DNA of 64,000 nt, from the NCBI RefSeq assembly GCF_010731535.1, contig NZ_AP022581.1:310001-374000 (forward strand). The letters are read 5' to 3'. Every line of letters starts with the position of its first letter. The first letter of the stretch is position 1. Positions 25,616-34,552 of the stretch are shown here, piece by piece. A model generated the notes under the pieces. The model saw nothing but the letters and a program-made list of their open reading frames with translations. It was not told the DNA's origin and did no database searches. The position numbers and the translations under genes were made by a program. This DNA is from Mycobacterium lacus (GTDB lineage: Bacteria; Actinomycetota; Actinomycetes; Mycobacteriales; Mycobacteriaceae).

Positions 25616-25630
25616 GAGAATAGTATTCTC
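25616..25630. promoter_or_regulatory. Palindromic operator, perfect copy
   Basis: GAGAATAGTATTCTC is identical in both half-sites and spacing to the site at 1759-1773. It ends 22 bp before ATG 25653, just upstream of the AAGGAGG ribosome site, so binding would block transcription of the amidohydrolase gene. Confidence 0.65.
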
Positions 25631-25652
25631 ATAAATCGCGAAGGAGGATTCC

Positions 25653-26834
25653 ATGGCGTCGACCACCTTGTCGTATCCGCTGTTCGACGCGGACAACCAT
25701 CTCTACGAGACCGAGGAGTCGCTGACCAAGTTCCTGCCCAAGCGGTACCGGGAAGCGATCCAGTACGTGCAGGTCAACGGGCGTACCAAGATCGCGATCC
25801 GGGGAGTGATCAGCGACTACATCCCCAACCCGACCTTCGAGGTGGTCGCGCGTCCGGGCGCGATGGAGGAGTACTTCAAGCACGGCAACCCCGAGGGCAA
25901 GAGCCGCCGCGAGATCTTCGGCGAGCCGATGCGCGCCATCCCGGCCTTCCGTGAGCCCGGCCCTCGCCTGGCGCTGATGAACGAGCTCGGGGTGGACCGC
26001 TCGCTGATGTTTCCGACGCTCGCGAGCCTCATCGAGGAGCGCATGCGCGACGACCCGCTGCTGATCCACATCGTCGTGCACGCCCTCAACGAGTGGCTCG
26101 ACGACGTGTGGGGCTTCAACTACCAGAACCGCATATACACCGTGCCGGTGATCAGCCTGCCGATCGTCGAGAAGGCCATCGAAGAACTCGACTGGGTCGT
26201 CGAGCGCGGTGCCCGGGCGATCCTGGTCCGCCCAGCCCCGGTGCCCGGCTACCGCGGCCCGCGGTCCTATGCGCTGCCCGAGTTCGATCCGTTCTGGCGG
26301 CGCTGCGTCGAGTACGACGTGCTGGTCGCCATGCACTCGTCCGACAGCGGCTATGCGCGTTACACCGCCGAGTGGGATGGCGGCGACCAGGAGATGCTGC
26401 CGTTCCAGACGAACGCGTTCGCCATGCTCAACGAGTGGCGCCCGGTGCAGGATGCGGTGGCGTCGTGGGTGATTCACGGTGCGCTGTATCGCAATCCGCT
26501 GCTCAAGGTGGCGGTGATCGAGGCCGGTTCCAAGTGGATGTTCCCGCTGCTGGACGGTCTCGCCGACGTCTACAAGAAGACCCCGGAGAGCTTCCCCGGC
26601 GGCGACCCGGTCGAGGAGATCAAGAACCGCGTCCACGTCAGCCCCTTCTACGAGGACGGGATCGACGACCTCATCGGCCTCATCGGCGTGGACCGTGTGC
26701 TCTACGGGTCTGACTACCCGCACCCGGAGGGGCTGGCGCAGCCGACCCACTATGCCGACGCGTTGCAGCACCTTCCCGTCGCAGACCAGGCAAAGATCAT
26801 GGGCGGCAACTTGGCTCGGCTCGTTTCCGTGTGA
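25653..26834 (+). CDS. Amidohydrolase family (amidohydrolase 2) metal-dependent hydrolase
   Basis: 393 aa TIM-barrel hydrolase or decarboxylase of the ACMSD/amidohydrolase-2 type. Likely metal or active-site positions are DADNH near the N-terminus (residues 12-16), H in VAMHSSDSG, and the terminal GSDYPHPEG. Proteins of this type are frequent in actinobacterial lipid and steroid catabolism clusters; the exact reaction is unknown. ATG 25653 has a strong AAGGAGG site. A broken acyl-CoA synthetase gene follows 55 bp later and was probably in the same operon. Confidence 0.87.
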   Translation: MASTTLSYPLFDADNHLYETEESLTKFLPKRYREAIQYVQVNGRTKIAIRGVISDYIPNPTFEVVARPGAMEEYFKHGNPEGKSRREIFGEPMRAIPAFREPGPRLALMNELGVDRSLMFPTLASLIEERMRDDPLLIHIVVHALNEWLDDVWGFNYQNRIYTVPVISLPIVEKAIEELDWVVERGARAILVRPAPVPGYRGPRSYALPEFDPFWRRCVEYDVLVAMHSSDSGYARYTAEWDGGDQEMLPFQTNAFAMLNEWRPVQDAVASWVIHGALYRNPLLKVAVIEAGSKWMFPLLDGLADVYKKTPESFPGGDPVEEIKNRVHVSPFYEDGIDDLIGLIGVDRVLYGSDYPHPEGLAQPTHYADALQHLPVADQAKIMGGNLARLVSV

Positions 26835-26888
26835 CGCCGCGCTGCGACGATCAGGGGCTCAGAACCGCCCGACGAGGAGCAGCGCCAG

Positions 26889-28024
26889 ATGACGCAGTGG
26901 CAGACCATCCCTGAAATGGTCTGCAGCGCGGCGGAACGCTTCGGCGACGCGGAAGCGATCGTCGACGGTTCGCTGCGGCTGACGTTCGCGCAAGACATCG
27001 ATCGAATCCGGTGTGCCGCAAGGGCGTTTGTTGATCTCGGTGTCCGCAACGGAGAACGGGTCGCCATCTGGGCACCCAACTCCGCAGAGTGGATCATCGC
27101 CGCGTTCGGGCTGCTCACCGCGGGCGGCGTGCTCGTGCCGGTCAACACGCGGTTCAAGACCGAGGAAGCGGGCGACGTCATCGGCCGCAGCGGAGCCAAG
27201 GCCGTCCTGGTGCAAAAGCAGTTCCTGGGGCGGGACTACACCGCGCCCGCGGGTACACCGGTCATCGATCTCACATCGGGCTTTCTTTCCGGCGGATCCC
27301 GGTGCGCGCGGTGAGCGGCGCCGACGTCGCCGACGTCATCTTTACCTCGGGCACGACCGGCCGCCCGAGGGGCGCGATGATTGAATCATCAGCAAACGCT
27401 GCGAATGTACGAGGAATGGGCGACGCTCGCCGATCTGCGTGAGGGTGACCGCTACCGGTCACGGGCTCACCGAGGCCGGCAACGTGAACTTGTCTCGGCC
27501 TGGCGATTCGCTCGAAGACGTGGCCACCACCGCCGGCCTGCCCTGCGAGGGGGTCGAGGTGCGCATCGCGGACGACCACGTGATCCTGGTGCGCGGATAC
27601 AACGTCATGCAGGGCTACCTCGGCGATGCCGTCGCGACCGCGGAAGCGATCGATGCCGAGGGCTGGTTGCACACCGCAGACCTGGGCAACGTCGACGACG
27701 CGGGCCGCCTCCGCGTGGTGGGCGGCAAGAAGGACATGTTCATCCTCGGCGGGTTCAACGCCTACCCGGCGGAGATTGAGGGCTTCCTGCGCGAGCACCC
27801 CGCGGTGGCGCAGGCCGCGGTGATCGGACTCCCCGACGATCGTCTCGGCCAGGTGGGCAAGGCCTTCGTAGTACAGAAGACCAAGAACTAAGGTGTCGGA
27901 AGACGACTTGCTCGCGTGGTGCCGGGAGCGAATGGCAGGATTCAAAGCGCCGAGTTCCATCGAGTTCCTCGACGAGCTGCCGCTCAATGCCACAGGGAAG
28001 GTGATGAAGGACCAACTCCGTTGA
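26889..28024 (+). pseudogene. Acyl-CoA synthetase (FadD), internally deleted and frameshifted
   Basis: Pieces of one AMP-forming ligase are spread over three frames. 26889-27300: N-terminal domain (ERVAIWAPNSAEWIIAAFGL). 27301-27380: the P-loop-like A3 motif FTSGTTGRPRGAM. 27381-27450: QTLRMYEEWATLADLREGDRY. A deletion of roughly 150-160 codons follows. 27455-27891: GHGLTEAGN, EGWLHTADLG and the hinge/A8 region GGKKDMFILGGFNAYPAEIE. 27893-28024: VSEDDLLAWCRERMAG ending in the A10 lysine motif NATGKVMKDQLR. At least three lesions make it non-functional as one enzyme. By position it matches fadD16 (Rv0852) of M. tuberculosis, which I recall is also short. Confidence 0.88.
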
Positions 28025-28656
28025 CTGACGGCGACATTCACGCAATGGTGATCGCGTCGGACTACCGGGTTCCGGATCCGACACGTGTGCGGCCCCTGCT
28101 CGAGCGCAATAGGTCGGCGCTTGCCGGCATCGGCGCCCACCACGTTCTGGTGTATGCGTCCACGCACGACCACGGCCGCGTCCTGGTGATGATCGGAGTG
28201 CATAGCCGTGAGCCGATCGTGGAGCTGCTCCGCTCACAGGTGTTCTTCGACTGGTTCGATGCCATCGGCGTCGACGACATCCCTGCGGTCTTTGCCGGCG
28301 AGATCGTCGACAGGTTCATCGCCGCACCCGCGGCCCCGCCGTCGAATCCCAGAGCACCTGGAGTGGTGGTGGCCGCGATCGCATCTGTCGACGACGTATC
28401 GACGCTGACCCGCCAAGTCCGCCTTGCGATGGACAGGCTCACCGCGGCAGGAATCCGAAAGACCTGGGTATTCCAGGCTTTTGACGATGTTCACGAGGTG
28501 TTGATCCTGCAGGAGTTCCCCGACGAGGAGAGCGCGCGGCAGTGGATCGACCATCCCGACGCCGCGGCCCAGTGGATGTCCGGAGCCGGGGTGGGGGCCT
28601 ACCCGCCGCTGTTCGTCGGCCGGTTGTTCGACACGATGCGTATCGATGCCCACTGA
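28021..28656 (+). CDS. Hypothetical protein following fadD, possibly a two-domain alpha/beta-barrel-like protein
   Basis: 211 aa from TTG 28021 (TTGA overlap with the fadD remnant, AAGGA upstream) or 203 aa from ATG 28045. Two similar halves seem present: about 10-95 (IGAHHVLVYASTHDHGRVLVMIGVH) and about 115-205 (RKTWVFQAFDDVHEVLILQEFPD). Each has a beta-strand pattern like dimeric alpha/beta-barrel (ABM/NIPSNAP-like) domains, but I do not recognise a named family. It was translationally coupled to FadD, so it may have served the same pathway and survived its loss. It converges with the decarboxylase gene (9 bp gap). Confidence 0.7.
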   Translation: MTDGDIHAMVIASDYRVPDPTRVRPLLERNRSALAGIGAHHVLVYASTHDHGRVLVMIGVHSREPIVELLRSQVFFDWFDAIGVDDIPAVFAGEIVDRFIAAPAAPPSNPRAPGVVVAAIASVDDVSTLTRQVRLAMDRLTAAGIRKTWVFQAFDDVHEVLILQEFPDEESARQWIDHPDAAAQWMSGAGVGAYPPLFVGRLFDTMRIDAH

Positions 28657-28665
28657 GCCGTCGCC

Positions 28666-30381
28666 TTAGCGACCCTCACGCCCGTCCGGCGACATGGGTC
28701 CCACGAGTTGGCTTAGCAGGTGGGGGATCTCGAGTCGCGGCAAGACAACCTCTACCAGCACCAGCCGATCCTTATGCTGCGCTGCCGCGGTGAATGCGTC
28801 GTCGAGTTCGCCATAGGTGCGCGCCCGGAATGCGAGGTGATTGGCCACCCCCAGCGCAACGGGTATCTCGGTCCAATTCCAGCGGACGATGTCGTTGTAG
28901 GGAGCGGTCTTTCCGTGGATCGCGCGTTCGACGGTGTAGCCGTCGTTGTTGACCACCACGATGACGGGGGATAGCCCCTCGCGGGAGAAGATGCCGAGTT
29001 CCTGGATGGTCAGTTGCGCGGCTCCATCGCCGATGAGCAACACCGTCCTGCGGTCCGGGTGCGCCATCGCGGCCCCGACCGCCGCAGGGAGCGTGTAACC
29101 GATTGAGCCCCACAATGGTTGGCCGATGAAGGTGACCCCCTGCGGCAACCGGTGGTCCGCCATGCCGTAAAACGAGGTCCCCTGATCGGCGAGGACCACG
29201 TTTCCCGGTGTGAGCGCCGCGCAAAGCCGGTCCCACACCATCTGCTGGGTGAGCGGTTGATCGCGCGCCGGTGTTTCGGCGGGCGGGTCTACAGACGGTG
29301 CCGCCACGGGTGGCGAACTGATCCCACGATGCGCCAGGATCGTGGCCAGTGCCTGAAGCGCGGCGCCCATTTCCAGCGGCGCGAAGACCTCGCCGGCTAC
29401 GCTGCTTTGGTACTGCCCGACATCGATGGTCCGGGACGGATCGATCCGCTGGCTGAAGAAGCCGCTGACCATGTCGGTGAACACCACGCCCGCCATCACG
29501 AGCACGGGCGCCTGCTCGATTGCCCGGCGCACCGGTTCGGCGCTGGCCGACCCGGCGTAGATTCCCAGGAAGTTGGGCGAACTCTCGTCGAGCAGACTCT
29601 TTCCCCACATCAACGTGGCGTGCGGCACCACGTCGGCCGCCAGCAGCGCTTCGAGTTCTTGGACGGCTTGCAGGCGATGGACCAGCAGGTCGGCCAGCAC
29701 GGTCAACCGGTGGTCGGCAATCAGTTTGGTCGCGGCCTCGGTGAAGAGCGTCAGTGCGCGTGGGCTGGTGCCGCCGGTGTAGCGCGGCAGCGGCGCGCCG
29801 GGTGGCTCGGTGGGGAAGCGCGCCACGTCGGTGGACATCAGGATGTACCCCGGCCGCTTCTGCTCCCGCACCTCGCACAGCACGCGGTCGATCTCTCTGC
29901 AGGCCGTCGCGGGCATGAGATTGGCTTGGGCACAGGTGATTTCGCGGCTGATCCGAAGGAAGTGCTCGAAGTCGCCGTCGCCGAGTGAGTGGTGCAGGGC
30001 CCGGCGGGTGCCCTGGGCGTCTTTGGAGGGTCCGCCGACGATGTGCACCACGGGCACGTGCTCGGCGTAGCTACCCGCGATCGCATTGGTCGCCGAGAGT
30101 TCGCCCACTCCGAATGTCGTTACCACAGCTGACATTCCGCGCAGCCGGCCGTAGCCGTCGGCCGCGTATCCGGCATTCAGCTCGTTGGCGCTGCCCACCC
30201 AGCGAACGGCCGGATGGGCGACGATGTGGTCGAGGAACTCCAGGTTGTAGTCGCCGGGAACGCCGAAGATTTCGGAGACACCGAGTTCGGCGAGGCGGTC
30301 GAGCAGGTAGTCACCCACGGTGTAGACGGGACCAAAGGAGGGATTTGTCACGGAATCGACGGTACGCCCGGTTGAAACCAT
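28666..30381 (-). CDS. pdc: Alpha-keto-acid / indole-3-pyruvate decarboxylase, ThDP-dependent
   Basis: 571 aa, the orthologue by sequence and position of Rv0853c. It decarboxylates branched or aromatic 2-keto acids to aldehydes using thiamine diphosphate and Mg2+. Motifs: the activating Glu in [20 protein letters not shown] in [15 protein letters not shown], and the ThDP/Mg motif [13 protein letters not shown] ending in [11 protein letters not shown] 30381 is used; GTG 30351 ([17 protein letters not shown]) would give a length nearer the M. tuberculosis protein (about 560 aa). It diverges from the SRPBCC gene at 30417 with only 35 bp between starts. Confidence 0.93.
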   Translation of the reverse strand: MVSTGRTVDSVTNPSFGPVYTVGDYLLDRLAELGVSEIFGVPGDYNLEFLDHIVAHPAVRWVGSANELNAGYAADGYGRLRGMSAVVTTFGVGELSATNAIAGSYAEHVPVVHIVGGPSKDAQGTRRALHHSLGDGDFEHFLRISREITCAQANLMPATACREIDRVLCEVREQKRPGYILMSTDVARFPTEPPGAPLPRYTGGTSPRALTLFTEAATKLIADHRLTVLADLLVHRLQAVQELEALLAADVVPHATLMWGKSLLDESSPNFLGIYAGSASAEPVRRAIEQAPVLVMAGVVFTDMVSGFFSQRIDPSRTIDVGQYQSSVAGEVFAPLEMGAALQALATILAHRGISSPPVAAPSVDPPAETPARDQPLTQQMVWDRLCAALTPGNVVLADQGTSFYGMADHRLPQGVTFIGQPLWGSIGYTLPAAVGAAMAHPDRRTVLLIGDGAAQLTIQELGIFSREGLSPVIVVVNNDGYTVERAIHGKTAPYNDIVRWNWTEIPVALGVANHLAFRARTYGELDDAFTAAAQHKDRLVLVEVVLPRLEIPHLLSQLVGPMSPDGREGR

Positions 30382-30416
30382 TCCCGCCGTGACGCCATTT
30401 CGCTATCGTCGGCGCC

Positions 30417-30860
30417 ATGGCAGTCAAGGATTCCCGCGAAGTAGTCATCGAAGCGACTCCCAAGGAGATCCTCGACGTTGTGGCCGACGTCGAGGCGATG
30501 CCCGAGTGGTCGTCGATCCATGAGAGCGCCGAGGTGCTCGAACGCGACGAGCGGGGTCGGCCGCGGCGTGCCCGGATGAAGGTCAAGACGGCCGGCGTCA
30601 CCGACGAGGTCGTGCTCGCTTACACCTGGCGCGACGACGGCGTCACGTGGACGCAGGAAAGCGCGAAAGCGTCTCGGTCCCAGGAGGGGGGATACACGCT
30701 CACCCCGGAAGGCGACAAGACGCGGACGAAGTTCGATCTGAAGCTGGATCCGAGCGTGCCGCTGCCCGGCTTTGTGATCAAGCGTGCCATCAAAGGGGTC
30801 CTGGAGCTGAATACGGACGGGCTGCGCCAGCGGGTGCTGAAGGTGCAGAAGGGTAAGTAG
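30417..30860 (+). CDS. SRPBCC (START-like) lipid-binding protein, Rv0854-like
   Basis: 147 aa, one SRPBCC domain (polyketide cyclase/CoxG type): start SREVVIEATPKEILDVVADVE, then MPEWSSIHESAEVLERDERG, and end VIKRAIKGVLELNTDGLRQRV. These small helix-grip proteins bind hydrophobic ligands; the ligand is unknown. It starts a run of SRPBCC genes interrupted only by the racemase (30417, 32003, 32519), matching Rv0854, Rv0856 and Rv0857. Five bp separate it from the racemase gene, so the two are probably co-transcribed. Confidence 0.9.
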   Translation: MAVKDSREVVIEATPKEILDVVADVEAMPEWSSIHESAEVLERDERGRPRRARMKVKTAGVTDEVVLAYTWRDDGVTWTQESAKASRSQEGGYTLTPEGDKTRTKFDLKLDPSVPLPGFVIKRAIKGVLELNTDGLRQRVLKVQKGK

Positions 30861-30865
30861 TCCTG

Positions 30866-31945
30866 GTGACTGGTGGGGGGCCACTGGCCGGGGTGAAGGT
30901 GATCGAACTCGGCGGCATCGGACCGGGGCCGCATGCCGGGATGGTGCTCGCCGACCTCGGTGCCGATGTGGTGCGGGTGCGCCGTCCCGGCGGCCTGACG
31001 ATGCCGTCCGAGGATCGCGACCTGCTGCACCGCGGGAAGCGGATCGTCGACCTGGACGTCAAGACTCACCCGCGGATGCTGCTGGAGTTGGCCAGCAAGG
31101 CCGACGTGCTGCTGGACTGCTTCCGTCCCGGCACCTGCGAGCGACTCGGCATCGGACCCGCCGACTGCGCGGCGGTCAATCCGCGACTGATCTTCGCGCG
31201 CATCACCGGCTGGGGACAGGATGGGCCGCTGGCTTCGACGGCCGGCCACGACATCAACTACCTGTCGCAGACCGGTGTGCTGTCGGCGCTGGGCTATGCT
31301 GACCGGCCGCCGATGCCGCCGCTGAACCTGGTCGCCGACTTCGGCGGCGGCTCCATGCTGGTGCTGCTGGGCATCGTGGTGGCGCTGTATGAGCGGGAAC
31401 GTTCGGGCAAGGGCCAGGTCATCGACGCCGCAATGGTCGACGGGGTCAGCGTGCTGGCGCAGATGATGTGGACGATGAAGGCGATTGGCAGCCTGCGCGA
31501 CGAGCGCGAATCGTTTCTGCTCGACGGCGGCGCCCCGTTCTACCGCTGCTATGAGACCTCCGACGGCAAGTACATGGCCGTCGGGGCCATCGAGCCGCAG
31601 TTCTTTGCGGAGCTGCTGACCGGGCTCGGTCTGTCGCCCGACGACGTGCCCAATCAACTCGATGTCGGCTCGTATCCGCGGATGCGCCGGGTCTTCGCCG
31701 AACGGTTTGCCGGCCGGACCCGGGACGAGTGGACCCGGGTTTTCGCCGGCACCGACGCATGCGTGACGCCCGTGTTGACCTGGAGCGAAGCCGCCGCAGG
31801 GGCCCAGTTGACCGCCCGATCGACGGTGATCACCGCGCACGGAGTAGAGCAGGCCGCCCCGGCTCCACGTTTCTCCCGAACACCCGCCGGACCGGTCGGG
31901 CCGCCGCCCGCCGCGACGACACCGATTGACGAAATCGGATGGTAA
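30866..31945 (+). CDS. far: Alpha-methylacyl-CoA racemase (Far/MCR-like)
   Basis: 359 aa, family III CoA-transferase fold. It inverts the 2-methyl centre of branched acyl-CoAs. All catalytic residues known from M. tuberculosis MCR are present with an offset of two: H128-D129 in STAGHDINYL, D158 in NLVADFGGGS, and E243 in VGAIEPQFF. GTG 30866. It is the second CaiB-fold protein in the window, but unlike the one at 8006 it keeps the racemase residues. Position matches Rv0855. Confidence 0.92.
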   Translation: MTGGGPLAGVKVIELGGIGPGPHAGMVLADLGADVVRVRRPGGLTMPSEDRDLLHRGKRIVDLDVKTHPRMLLELASKADVLLDCFRPGTCERLGIGPADCAAVNPRLIFARITGWGQDGPLASTAGHDINYLSQTGVLSALGYADRPPMPPLNLVADFGGGSMLVLLGIVVALYERERSGKGQVIDAAMVDGVSVLAQMMWTMKAIGSLRDERESFLLDGGAPFYRCYETSDGKYMAVGAIEPQFFAELLTGLGLSPDDVPNQLDVGSYPRMRRVFAERFAGRTRDEWTRVFAGTDACVTPVLTWSEAAAGAQLTARSTVITAHGVEQAAPAPRFSRTPAGPVGPPPAATTPIDEIGW

Positions 31946-32002
31946 CCAAGTATTGCGCTCAACCCCATCCGCAACCGGGGTGGCGTTGCTAGCTTGGACT
32001 TG

Positions 32003-32467
32003 GTGGCCGTACAAGTATCGCGGGAATTCGTCATCGATGCGCCCCCCGAGAAGGTCATGGAGGCGCTGTCAGATGTCGGCGTCCTGACGTCCTGGTCACC
32101 GCTGCACAAACAGGTGGAAGTAATCGACTATTACCCCGACGGTCGGCCCCACCATGTGAAGGCCACCGTCAAGATCCTGGGACTCGTCGACAGAGAGGTT
32201 CTCGAATATCACTGGGGGCCGGATTGGGTGGTCTGGGATGCCGACCAGACATTCCAGCAACACGGACAGCACATCGAGTACAGCGTCAAACCCGAGGGTG
32301 TCGACAAGGCCCGGGTACGTTTCGACATCACCGTCGAACCGGCGGGACCGATTCCCGGTTTCATCGTCAAGCGCGCAAGCGAGCATGTATTGGATGCCGC
32401 GGCCAAGGGGCTGAACAAGTTGCTTCTCGGCGGTGGCGATCAACGCGAAGCGGACGACGCGACGTAG
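32003..32467 (+). CDS. SRPBCC lipid-binding protein (Rv0856/Rv0857-like), first of a tandem pair
   Basis: 154 aa from GTG 32003, matching the MAV start of the M. tuberculosis proteins. One SRPBCC domain with DYYPDGRPHHVKATVKILG and LEYHWGPDWVVWDADQTFQQ. The next gene is a close copy: both share PDGRPHHVK, LEYHWGPDW and QQHGQH. A hydrophobic-ligand role is inferred from the fold only. An in-frame TTG at 31994 is the alternative start. Confidence 0.88.
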   Translation: MAVQVSREFVIDAPPEKVMEALSDVGVLTSWSPLHKQVEVIDYYPDGRPHHVKATVKILGLVDREVLEYHWGPDWVVWDADQTFQQHGQHIEYSVKPEGVDKARVRFDITVEPAGPIPGFIVKRASEHVLDAAAKGLNKLLLGGGDQREADDAT

Positions 32468-32518
32468 TCGGCTGTCGGCGGATCCGCGCACGGGGCCGTG
32501 ATTGCTAATTTGATAGCA

Positions 32519-32953
32519 GTGGCCGTACAAGCATCGAGCGAAATCGTCATCGACGCGCCCCCGGAAGCGATCATGGAGGCGCTGGCCGACATCGACGCGG
32601 TGCCGTCGTGGTCTTCGGTGCACAAGCGGGCCGAAGTCGTCGACACCCATCCCGATGGCCGTCCCCACCACGTGAAGGTCACGGTCAAAGTGGTGGGCCT
32701 CGTCGACACGGAATTGCTCGAGTACCACTGGGGACCGGACTGGATGGTGTGGGACGCCACAAAGACCATTCAGCAACACGGCCAGCACGGCGAATACAAC
32801 CTGTTTCGCGAGGGTGACGACAAAACCCGGGTGCGATTCACGATCACGGTCGAACCATCCGCGCCGCTGCCGGAGTTCCTGGTCAACCGGGCTCGCAAGA
32901 AGATCCTTAGCGCCGCGCTGGAGGGACTGCGAAAGCGGGTGATGGGCGATTAG
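32519..32953 (+). CDS. SRPBCC lipid-binding protein (Rv0856/Rv0857-like), second of a tandem pair
   Basis: 144 aa from GTG 32519, chosen by alignment to the first copy (both begin VAVQ, then SSEIVIDAPPEAIMEALAD). The C-terminus FLVNRARKKILSAALEGLRK forms the long closing helix of the fold. A tandem duplication is evident at DNA level, including the start region (GTGGCCGTACAAG in both). It is convergent with dapC, 7 bp away. Confidence 0.88.
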   Translation: MAVQASSEIVIDAPPEAIMEALADIDAVPSWSSVHKRAEVVDTHPDGRPHHVKVTVKVVGLVDTELLEYHWGPDWMVWDATKTIQQHGQHGEYNLFREGDDKTRVRFTITVEPSAPLPEFLVNRARKKILSAALEGLRKRVMGD

Positions 32954-32960
32954 GGCGGGC

Positions 32961-34136
32961 CTACCGAGCGTCGCGCAGTGAGCCCAGCCGCCTGATCGCC
33001 TCGTCGAGGGTGTCGTCGCGCTTGCAGAAGGTGAAGCGCACCAGGTGATTCCATACGTCAGCGCGGTCGGCCGTGGGATCACAGAACGCCGACATCGGGA
33101 TGGCGGCCACCCCGACCTTTTCCGGTAGTGCCGCGCAGAACGCCGTGCTGTCGTCGTACCCCAGCGGCCGCGGGTCGGCGCACAGGAAGTACGTGCCGTG
33201 GCTATCGTGCACCGCGAAGCCGATGTCGGTCAGCCCCGACGACAGTCGATCGCGCCTGGCCTGCAAGCAGCCGCGAAGCGCGGCGACCCAGGTGTCCTCG
33301 GTGTTCAGCGCCAGGGCCACCGCCGGCTGGAACGGCGCGCCGCCGACATAGCTCAGATATTGCTTGGCCGCGCGTACCGAAGCGACCAGTTCCGCTGGGC
33401 CGCAGGCCCATCCGATCTTCCAGCCCGTGCAGTTGAACATCTTGGCCGCGCTGGAAATTGTGATCGTGCGCTCGGCCATGCCGTCGAAGCCGGCCAGCGG
33501 CAGGTGTTGGTGGCCGTCATATACCAGGTGCTCATAGACCTCGTCCGCAATCACCAACAGATCGGCCGTCACCGCGATCTCCGCAACGGCCGCCAGCTCG
33601 GTCGCGCTCAGCACCGCGCCGGTCGGGTTGTGCGGCGAGTTGACGATCAGCGCCCGGGTCCGGGGTGTCAGCGCGCGCCGTAATGCGTCGGCGTCCAGCG
33701 CAAAGCCGCGACCATCCGGGACCATCGGCGCGGCCACCCGGTGCGCTCCCGCCATCGCCACCACCGGCGAATAGGAGTCATAGAACGGCTCGATCAGCAA
33801 CACCTCCGAGCCGGGCTCGACAAGGCCGAGGACCGCTGCCGCGATGGCCTCGGTGGCCCCGACCGTCACCAACACCTCGGAGTCGGGGTCGTAATCGACG
33901 CCGAAATGCCGCCGCCGCTGGGCAGCGATGGCCTGCCGCAATGCCGGGATGCCCATCCCCGGCGGGTACTGGTTGACGCCATCGGCGATGGCGTCTTGGG
34001 CGGCCTTAAGCATCCCCGGTGGTCCGTCCTCGTCGGGAAACCCCTGCCCGAGGTTGACCGCGCCGACGCGCGCGGCCAGCGCCGACATTTCGGCGAACAC
34101 CGTGGTCGCATAGGGTTGCAGTCGCGACACCGTCAT
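32961..34136 (-). CDS. dapC: N-succinyldiaminopimelate aminotransferase DapC-like (class I aminotransferase)
   Basis: 391 aa from ATG 34136 (MTVSRLQPYAT, as in Rv0858c; about 397 aa there). PLP enzyme of the aspartate aminotransferase fold, proposed for lysine/meso-diaminopimelate synthesis. Motifs: VNLGQGFPDEDGPP, NSPHNPTGAVLS, DEVYEHLVYDG, and the PLP lysine in SSAAKMFNCTGWKIGW. The upstream frame extension to 34199 lacks support. Kynurenine aminotransferase-like activity is an alternative for this subgroup. Confidence 0.92.
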   Translation of the reverse strand: MTVSRLQPYATTVFAEMSALAARVGAVNLGQGFPDEDGPPGMLKAAQDAIADGVNQYPPGMGIPALRQAIAAQRRRHFGVDYDPDSEVLVTVGATEAIAAAVLGLVEPGSEVLLIEPFYDSYSPVVAMAGAHRVAAPMVPDGRGFALDADALRRALTPRTRALIVNSPHNPTGAVLSATELAAVAEIAVTADLLVIADEVYEHLVYDGHQHLPLAGFDGMAERTITISSAAKMFNCTGWKIGWACGPAELVASVRAAKQYLSYVGGAPFQPAVALALNTEDTWVAALRGCLQARRDRLSSGLTDIGFAVHDSHGTYFLCADPRPLGYDDSTAFCAALPEKVGVAAIPMSAFCDPTADRADVWNHLVRFTFCKRDDTLDEAIRRLGSLRDAR

Positions 34137-34212
34137 GGCGGTCGAGCGTAGACCCGAGCGGAGATGCGACGCTGTTGTGCCGCGACTGTCGATCGGCACA
34201 CATAACGTTTAC

Positions 34213-34233
34213 CACATCCGCCACATTGGCCTC
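34213..34233. repeat. 21-bp dispersed direct repeat, copy 1
   Basis: This 21-bp stretch (core ATCCGCCACATTGGCC) is identical to 51991-52011. Both copies lie upstream of a plus-strand fatty-acid oxidation gene (fadA here, fadE10 there) and both are followed by a GCCCA(C/T)CTCA...GCGACA segment. Confidence 0.6.
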
Positions 34234-34261
34234 ATTGGCCACTGCGCGGGCAGATGGTCTT

Positions 34262-34336
34262 TTTGCCCACCTCATAGCGACAATGCGTGGATGCGATCGC
34301 TGGTTGGTGTCTGTCTGTCGCTATGAGGTGGGCAAA
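34262..34336. repeat. Long inverted repeat upstream of fadA
   Basis: Two 21-bp arms (34262-34282 and 34316-34336; core GCCCACCTCATAGCGACA) are perfectly complementary across a 33-bp spacer. The 416-bp region 34137-34552 between dapC and fadA has no gene; besides this hairpin it holds a 7-bp inverted repeat (TGTGCCG/CGGCACA) near 34176-34200 and the direct repeat at 34213. It could be a transcriptional hairpin, a protein-binding site or a remnant of a small mobile repeat. Confidence 0.75.
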
Positions 34337-34552
34337 TCGTGTGCCCGGTGGTGTAGAGACTGATGTGGCAACTGCGACCAAAGTGACGTTGTGGCGACGG
34401 GTGTGCTGTTGTAGGCGTACCTGACCAGCGAAGTCCGGCCCAACCAACAGGTTGGCCGACGGCCCTGTTAGTGTGCCCGTACTGGACCTACTCTTTAAGA
34501 CGGATCCGAACCCACCCCCTTTTGATTTGCAACAGTTGGAACAGGAATCGAC

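Noticed and set aside
8006..31945. Treating the CaiB-fold protein at 8006 as a second alpha-methylacyl-CoA racemase
   Set aside because: It keeps the CoA-transferase Asp (GDTISG) but lacks the His-Asp and Glu arrangement seen in the racemase at 30866.
30620..32014. Long minus-strand frames opposite the racemase, and similar ones opposite the amidohydrolase (25629-26771) and mceC (13183-14406)
   Set aside because: Shadow frames of GC-rich genes; the sense genes have intact catalytic motifs and correct lengths.
34137..34552. KstR or KstR2 boxes near fadA-fadB
   Set aside because: I looked for TNNAACNNGTTNNA-like and CAAG/CTTG palindromes and saw none convincing; the long hairpin here is a different element.
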